From: Sulfurospirillum sp. UBA6790
GTDB taxonomy: Bacteria; Campylobacterota; Campylobacteria; Campylobacterales; Sulfurospirillaceae
Direction of reading: 5' to 3'
NCBI GenBank assembly: GCA_002452855.1
Contig: DKFS01000028.1
Location: forward strand, 1 to 27,984
Length of the DNA: 27,984 nt
The translations under genes and the position numbers were made by a program. Positions within the stretch are counted from its first letter, which is position 1. Each line of letters opens with the position of its first letter. Of this stretch, positions 23,908 through 27,984 are shown piece by piece. Below the pieces are notes generated by a model, which ran no database searches, was not told where the DNA came from, and saw nothing but the letters and a program-made list of their open reading frames with translations.

Positions 23908-25014
23908 CTAATTTTTGATAATATTTTCACGCGCAGTCCATCCAATTTTTCCATCTGGAAGTAAAATTTTAATGTAATTATCACGCTCACCGAGCTTTTC
24001 AACCGGTAATTGTTTATCGCTGGTGAAAAAGACGGTTGATTTTTCCGTCGGTAAAATCATTAAAACGCTATTGGCTTTGAGTTGAACATTATTGAGTGGG
24101 TTTTGATCTAAAAAGAAAAGTGCTAAAAAAATTAATGACAATACTAAATAATACCAGCGTCGTTTTTTAAGTAAGATGAGAAAAAAGATAAAAGCAAAAA
24201 CACCATAAGCAACGCTTTTATAAAACTCAAAAATACTCTCTTTAGGGTTGAGCCCTAATTGTGTGCTGACTTCTTCATTTTCAATGGTAATGGGAAGTGT
24301 AATTTTATGAAATTTATTGGTAGGCAGGTCAAAATAACTGAATTCAAAGTTCTTTTGATAATTTGGGAAAATAGCGTAGTAATAAATCTTTTGTGTTGTA
24401 TTGTTTTCAGAAAAGGAGTCAATGCCACTTTTAGCGTACTCACTTAAGGCAAAATCTTGTAAATTAGCACCTGTGGCTTCGATTTCTAAAACAATAATGA
24501 CATTTTTAGAGTCAAATGAGGTTGTCTTATATTTGTTAATACTTAAGGTTTGAGCGATAACATTACTAAAAGAAGGCTCTTTTTTAAGCTGAATAATATT
24601 TGGCAATGTGAATGAAATGAGTTCACTCTCCAATGCCTCTTTATTTTTGACTATTGAAACACTTAGCCGTGGCATCACAGCATTTTTGGAGGTGATTTTA
24701 AAATAAAATGTGTTGTAGTAGATATTTGAGCCAGTAGATTCCCATGCATTTTGGGGGTTGAGAACGACCACATCGGAAGCACCTGAAAAGGTATTGGCAA
24801 GCCCGTCAATATTGTTTTGTGCCGCAATGGCTTTTAGCTTTACAGCAAAAACTTGTCCGACATACACTTTTTGCGGTGTCGATTCAAGTGAAAGGAAAAG
24901 AGATTTCGATTGTGTAGGAAAAACAGAACTACTATCTCCAAAGACCCCTTCCTCTGCAAACGCAGACTGGAAGAGACTTAAGAGCACGATAAAGGATATG
25001 AGGATTTTTTTCAT
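23908..25014 (-). CDS. Exported protein with membrane segments and C-terminal SH3-like domain (BatD-like)
   Basis: The 368 residues start with a signal peptide (MKKILISFIVLLSLFQSAFA, cleavage about 20). A long beta-rich periplasmic region follows (about 40-255), starting with LESTPQKVYVGQVFAVKL, the Ig-like pattern seen in BatD/oxygen-tolerance proteins. One or two transmembrane segments come next (about 267-310, with KKRRWYYLVLSL between), then an SH3b-like end (LGERDNYIKILLPDGKIGWTARENI). Function is unknown; SH3b domains often bind peptidoglycan or proteins. It sits 4 bp after purQ and just before plsC, so it is expressed with the purine genes. Weak similarity to BatD is my reading only. 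Confidence 0.7.
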   Translation of the reverse strand: MKKILISFIVLLSLFQSAFAEEGVFGDSSSVFPTQSKSLFLSLESTPQKVYVGQVFAVKLKAIAAQNNIDGLANTFSGASDVVVLNPQNAWESTGSNIYYNTFYFKITSKNAVMPRLSVSIVKNKEALESELISFTLPNIIQLKKEPSFSNVIAQTLSINKYKTTSFDSKNVIIVLEIEATGANLQDFALSEYAKSGIDSFSENNTTQKIYYYAIFPNYQKNFEFSYFDLPTNKFHKITLPITIENEEVSTQLGLNPKESIFEFYKSVAYGVFAFIFFLILLKKRRWYYLVLSLIFLALFFLDQNPLNNVQLKANSVLMILPTEKSTVFFTSDKQLPVEKLGERDNYIKILLPDGKIGWTARENIIKN

Positions 25015-25018
25015 ATAA

Positions 25019-25690
25019 TTAATGGATTAACCCTTGTAGCATTTTAACGCCATCATCTGAGCCTAAAATGGCTTCAACGGCGCGTTCTGGATGTGGCATA
25101 AGGCCAAAAACATTTTTTGCTTTATTGCAAATACATGCAATAGAATCAACAGAACCATTTGGATTATCATACTTGCCTGTTTCATCACAATACGTTAAAA
25201 GAACTTGTTCATTGTCATATAACGCTTTTAAATCTGCTTCATCAATGTAATAATTGCCTTCACCATGCGCGATAGGAATATTTACAATATCTCCAACATG
25301 ACATTGGCTTAAAAACATATTGTTGTTATTGACCACTTTTAAATGACAAAACTGAGAGATAAAATGAACATTTTCATTGCGTTTCATCGCTCCTGGTAAA
25401 AGACGAGCCTCAAGAAGCATTTGAAAGCCATTGCAGATGCCCAAAACTTTACCACCGTTGTTTGCAAATTCAATAACAGCTTTCATAATGGGAGAAAATT
25501 TTGCAATAGCAGCACTTCGTAAATAATCACCATAACTAAAACCACCAGGAAGTACAACTAAATCGGTTCCTTCTGGCAATTTTTCTTCTTTATGAAAAAC
25601 TAGGACAACTTCTTGTCCTAATTTTTCAAAAGCATATTTTGTATCGATTTCACAGTTAGTTCCTGGAAATACAGCAACGGCAACTAGCAT
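25019..25690 (-). CDS. purQ: Phosphoribosylformylglycinamidine synthase, glutaminase subunit
   Basis: PurQ splits glutamine and passes ammonia to PurL for the fourth step of purine synthesis (FGAR to FGAM). The 223 residues are a class I glutamine amidotransferase: FPGTNCE at the start, PGGFSYGDYLR, the nucleophile elbow KVLGICNGFQ (C86), and the catalytic pair LMPHPERAVE (H200, E202). It overlaps purS by 7 bp. PurL, the third subunit, is not in the window. Start ATG 25690 fits the family N-terminus. Confidence 0.97.
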   Translation of the reverse strand: MLVAVAVFPGTNCEIDTKYAFEKLGQEVVLVFHKEEKLPEGTDLVVLPGGFSYGDYLRSAAIAKFSPIMKAVIEFANNGGKVLGICNGFQMLLEARLLPGAMKRNENVHFISQFCHLKVVNNNNMFLSQCHVGDIVNIPIAHGEGNYYIDEADLKALYDNEQVLLTYCDETGKYDNPNGSVDSIACICNKAKNVFGLMPHPERAVEAILGSDDGVKMLQGLIH

Positions 25691-25929
25691 TTTGGAAACT
25701 CAATCGTGTAGTTTTCAATAACCGTGTTTGCTAAAAGCTCTTCACACATTGTCGTAACTTTTTGTTCAGCTTCAGCTTGATTCATGTCTGCCATATTGAG
25801 AATAATTTGTTTTCCGATACGTACTTCATTGACTTCATTAAATTTCAAAGAGGCAAGTGCATGGTGAACAGCTTTTCCTTGAGGATCTAAAACGCCTTCT
25901 TTAAGCTGAATATTGACAATAACTTTCAT
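25684..25929 (-). CDS. purS: Phosphoribosylformylglycinamidine synthase, PurS subunit
   Basis: PurS is the small bridging subunit that joins PurQ to the small-type PurL; its presence shows that the cell uses the three-part FGAM synthase. The 81 residues show VNIQLKEGVLDPQGKAV, then ALASLKFNEVNEVRIGKQI, and end LLANTVIENYTIEF, as usual. It starts 19 bp after purC and overlaps purQ. Confidence 0.95.
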   Translation of the reverse strand: MKVIVNIQLKEGVLDPQGKAVHHALASLKFNEVNEVRIGKQIILNMADMNQAEAEQKVTTMCEELLANTVIENYTIEFPKC

Positions 25930-25948
25930 GGTGAAACAATCCTTTTGA

Positions 25949-26662
25949 TTAATGGTTTAAAATACGTTTTAAAACTTCTTCGTATGCAACTTTAACATTA
26001 CCAAGCCCTTGGCGGAAACGGTCTTTATCAAGTTTTTCATTGGTGTCAGCATCCCAAAAACGGCAACTATCAGGGCTAATCTCGTCTGAAAGTAAGATAT
26101 TTCCGTCTTTATCAACACCAAATTCAATTTTAAAATCAACAAGCTTTAATTTGCGTTCAGCAAAAAAGTTCTTCATAATGACATTGATTTCACGACCTTG
26201 GCGTTTAAGCTCTTCTAAATCAGATTCGCTTTTAACAAGGCCTAAAAGTAAGCAGTGTTCGTCATTAATAATTGGATCACCTAGTGCATCATCTTTATAA
26301 TAGAATTCAACTAAGGTAAAAGGAAGAACAGTACCATCTTTAATGGCAAGACGTTTTGAAAGTGAGCCTGTTGCGATATTGCGTACAACGACTTCAATAG
26401 GAATAATTTTAACTTTTTTAATCAATTGATGTGTGTCATCAAGCGTTTTAACGAGGTGTGTTTGAATACCATGTTTTTCTAAAAGATGAAAAAGTTGAGT
26501 GCTGATTTTACAGTTAAGTGCACCTTTTCCTGCTTCATTACCTCGTTTTTCTGCATTAAATGCTGTTAAATCATCTTTAAATTCAGATATCAAAAGATTT
26601 TCATCATCAGTTAAAAAAAGTTTTTTGCCTTTACCTTCGTATAATAACGCACCTTTATTCAC
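25949..26662 (-). CDS. purC: SAICAR synthetase
   Basis: PurC joins CAIR and aspartate with ATP to make SAICAR in purine synthesis. The 237 residues match the bacterial length. Motifs are [18 protein letters not shown] near the start (ATP site), [16 protein letters not shown] (about 95-110), [11 protein letters not shown], and [14 protein letters not shown] (about 190-205). It lies 9 bp after ctpA and 19 bp before purS. This is one of the steps after PurQ/S/L, so three linked purine genes share one transcript here. Confidence 0.97.
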   Translation of the reverse strand: MNKGALLYEGKGKKLFLTDDENLLISEFKDDLTAFNAEKRGNEAGKGALNCKISTQLFHLLEKHGIQTHLVKTLDDTHQLIKKVKIIPIEVVVRNIATGSLSKRLAIKDGTVLPFTLVEFYYKDDALGDPIINDEHCLLLGLVKSESDLEELKRQGREINVIMKNFFAERKLKLVDFKIEFGVDKDGNILLSDEISPDSCRFWDADTNEKLDKDRFRQGLGNVKVAYEEVLKRILNH

Positions 26663-26671
26663 GGGTTTCTC

Positions 26672-27984
26672 CTATTTGTTTTTAATAGAAAGCACTTTGA
26701 TTACATCAACAGCGCTTTTTAGCTGCATATCTTTGAATAGATTTGCTTGTGTTACGATTTCTTTATCGGACTTAGTCTCTTTACCATTTTTAGCTTTTGT
26801 TTTTGTATCTGTTTTATCGTCTATTTTTTTCAATTCACCTTCAAGATGTTTTTTGAGGTCTTTTTCTTTAAGTGTTTGTTGTTCTGTTGTTTTGTTTGGT
26901 ACTTCACCAGGGTAAACTATAAGATCAGGTGTAACGCCTTCTGCTTGGATTGTTCTTCCACTTGGTAAATAATAACGTGCGATTGTTAAACGAATCGCTT
27001 CATTATCAACAACAGGTAAGATGGCTTGAACACTTCCTTTACCAAAGGTCTTTTCACCTATAATGATGGCACGTTTATGGTCTTGTAATGAACCGCTGAC
27101 GATTTCACTCGCACTCGCACTTCCTCCATTAACAAGAACAACCAATGGCTTTCGGCTCATAGTCTCTGCTTTACTTGCTTTATACTCAGCATTTTCAGAC
27201 TCAACGCGACCTTTTTGTGAAACAATAATGCCATCATCGACGAAGAGATCAACCAACCCAACGGCTTGATTGAGAAGACCACCAGGATTGTTTCTTAAAT
27301 CCATGATGATGCCTTTAACATTTTTATATTTTGTTAAAGCTTCTTGAACATCACCTACAATATTTTTATCAAAATTGACTACGCGAATATATAAAATATT
27401 TTCATTTTCAATCATTTTGGTATAGACAGATTCTATTTTGATAATGTCACGAACAATAGAAATCGTTAAAGGCTTCATTTCGCCTTCGCGAACCAATGTA
27501 AGCTCAATGCCTGTTCCAGGCTTTCCACGCATAATATTAACCGCTTCATCAATCGTCATATTGAGGGTGGATTGTTTATTGATTTTTAGAATGATATCGC
27601 CGGCTTTGACTCCAGCTTTATCGGCAGGTGTTCCTTCCATTGGAGCAATAACAGTTAAAGCACCGTCTTTTTGTCCTACGGTAATACCAAGGCCACCAAA
27701 TTCACCATCCGTTTGGATTTTCAGGTCTTTGAAGTGTTTTTCATCAAGGTACGATGAGTGTGCGTCAAGATTGGTTAAAAGTCCTTCAATAGACTTTTTC
27801 ACGATGTCATCAATTTTAATGTCATCAACATAATATTTCTCAATGGTCGCTAGCACTCTTGTAAATTTCGCTAATGAAGCAAGGCGGCTTTTTTCGCCAT
27901 CCGCATTATCGGCAAAGAGAGTTGAAGTAAAAAAAGTAGTGATACCTACAAACGTAGCGATAAAGCCAACTGTAGCAAATGGTA
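26672..27984 (-). CDS. ctpA: C-terminal processing protease CtpA (S41A), 5' end outside window
   Basis: This is a periplasmic serine protease that removes C-terminal tails of envelope proteins, often including peptidoglycan enzymes. The frame is open to the right edge; the residues before the GTG at 27856 read FIATFVGITTFFTSTLFA, a signal peptide, so the true start lies just outside the window and 27856 is not it. Domains in order are the N-terminal helical region (LATIEKYYVDDIKIDD), PDZ (GGLGITVGQKDGALTVIAP), and the S41 core with the catalytic serine in NGGSASASEIVSG and lysine in EKTFGKGSVQ, 25 residues apart as in E. coli Prc. The C-terminus has a charged lysine-rich linker (KTKAKNGKETKSDKE). 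It heads the purC-purS-purQ-SH3-plsC operon. Confidence 0.93.
   Translation of the reverse strand, partial: PFATVGFIATFVGITTFFTSTLFADNADGEKSRLASLAKFTRVLATIEKYYVDDIKIDDIVKKSIEGLLTNLDAHSSYLDEKHFKDLKIQTDGEFGGLGITVGQKDGALTVIAPMEGTPADKAGVKAGDIILKINKQSTLNMTIDEAVNIMRGKPGTGIELTLVREGEMKPLTISIVRDIIKIESVYTKMIENENILYIRVVNFDKNIVGDVQEALTKYKNVKGIIMDLRNNPGGLLNQAVGLVDLFVDDGIIVSQKGRVESENAEYKASKAETMSRKPLVVLVNGGSASASEIVSGSLQDHKRAIIIGEKTFGKGSVQAILPVVDNEAIRLTIARYYLPSGRTIQAEGVTPDLIVYPGEVPNKTTEQQTLKEKDLKKHLEGELKKIDDKTDTKTKAKNGKETKSDKEIVTQANLFKDMQLKSAVDVIKVLSIKNK

Noticed and set aside
23895..24002. Longer plsC frame from 24002
   Set aside because: It overlaps the end of the SH3 gene by about 95 bp, and the usual plsC start with its first membrane helix lies at 23894-23897.
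27741..27856. GTG at 27856 as the start of ctpA
   Set aside because: The frame continues upstream with a signal peptide pattern (FIATFVGITTFFTSTLFA) to the window edge, so the real start is outside.

Overview
The window looks like chromosome of a Campylobacterota (epsilonproteobacterial) organism, most plausibly Sulfurospirillum or a close relative. The evidence is an AT-rich, densely packed gene layout, AAGG-type ribosome binding sites, weak -35 boxes with extended -10 boxes, and the neighbourhood of a PpiD-like foldase, rsmH and an FtsL-like gene. A copA/copZ pair, NnrS and Tpx fit the same picture. This assignment comes from reading the proteins, not from a database search.

Layout: 1-674 (-) is the 5' part of a PpiD-like periplasmic prolyl isomerase, divergent from bioA (780-2084). 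It is followed by rsmH, an ftsL-like gene and rmuC (2117-4656). 4749-7154 is a copper export unit (copA-copZ), ended by strong hairpins. 7265-9014 (-) is tpx-nnrS, an oxidative/nitrosative stress pair, divergent from a DUF1737 protein (9162-9356). 9353-11341 (-) is a lipoprotein carrying both an NlpC/P60 and an M15 peptidase domain. 11440-12774 is a Pif1/RecD2-like helicase. 12834-13864 holds two small unassigned proteins, one with a faint FliL-like pattern. 14028-16004 is a translationally coupled trio: an ExeA/MshM-like ATPase, a bitopic TPR protein and an exported protein. 16153-20385 holds a UvrD-family helicase, an exported rhodanese and a DUF255 thioredoxin-like protein. 20440-20970 (-) is a probable accessory islet with one HEPN-like gene. 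21234-23105 (-) is htpG. 23232-27984 (-) is one tight operon, ctpA-purC-purS-purQ-(SH3 protein)-plsC, ending at a clear terminator. There are no rRNA or tRNA genes, no CRISPR array and no intact insertion sequence. No gene-free stretch exceeds 300 bp.

The most striking signal is not a gene. The 10-bp palindrome TTACATGTAA occurs 15 times exactly (plus one one-mismatch copy), inside and between genes. Many intergenic copies sit just after stop codons, and twice they are paired into long hairpins. Its density and placement resemble the DNA uptake sequences of Neisseria/Haemophilus or the HIP1 repeats of cyanobacteria more than a transcription factor site. The two paired hairpins also flank the HEPN-like islet as near-duplicates, which suggests the islet arrived with duplication of the htpG terminator.
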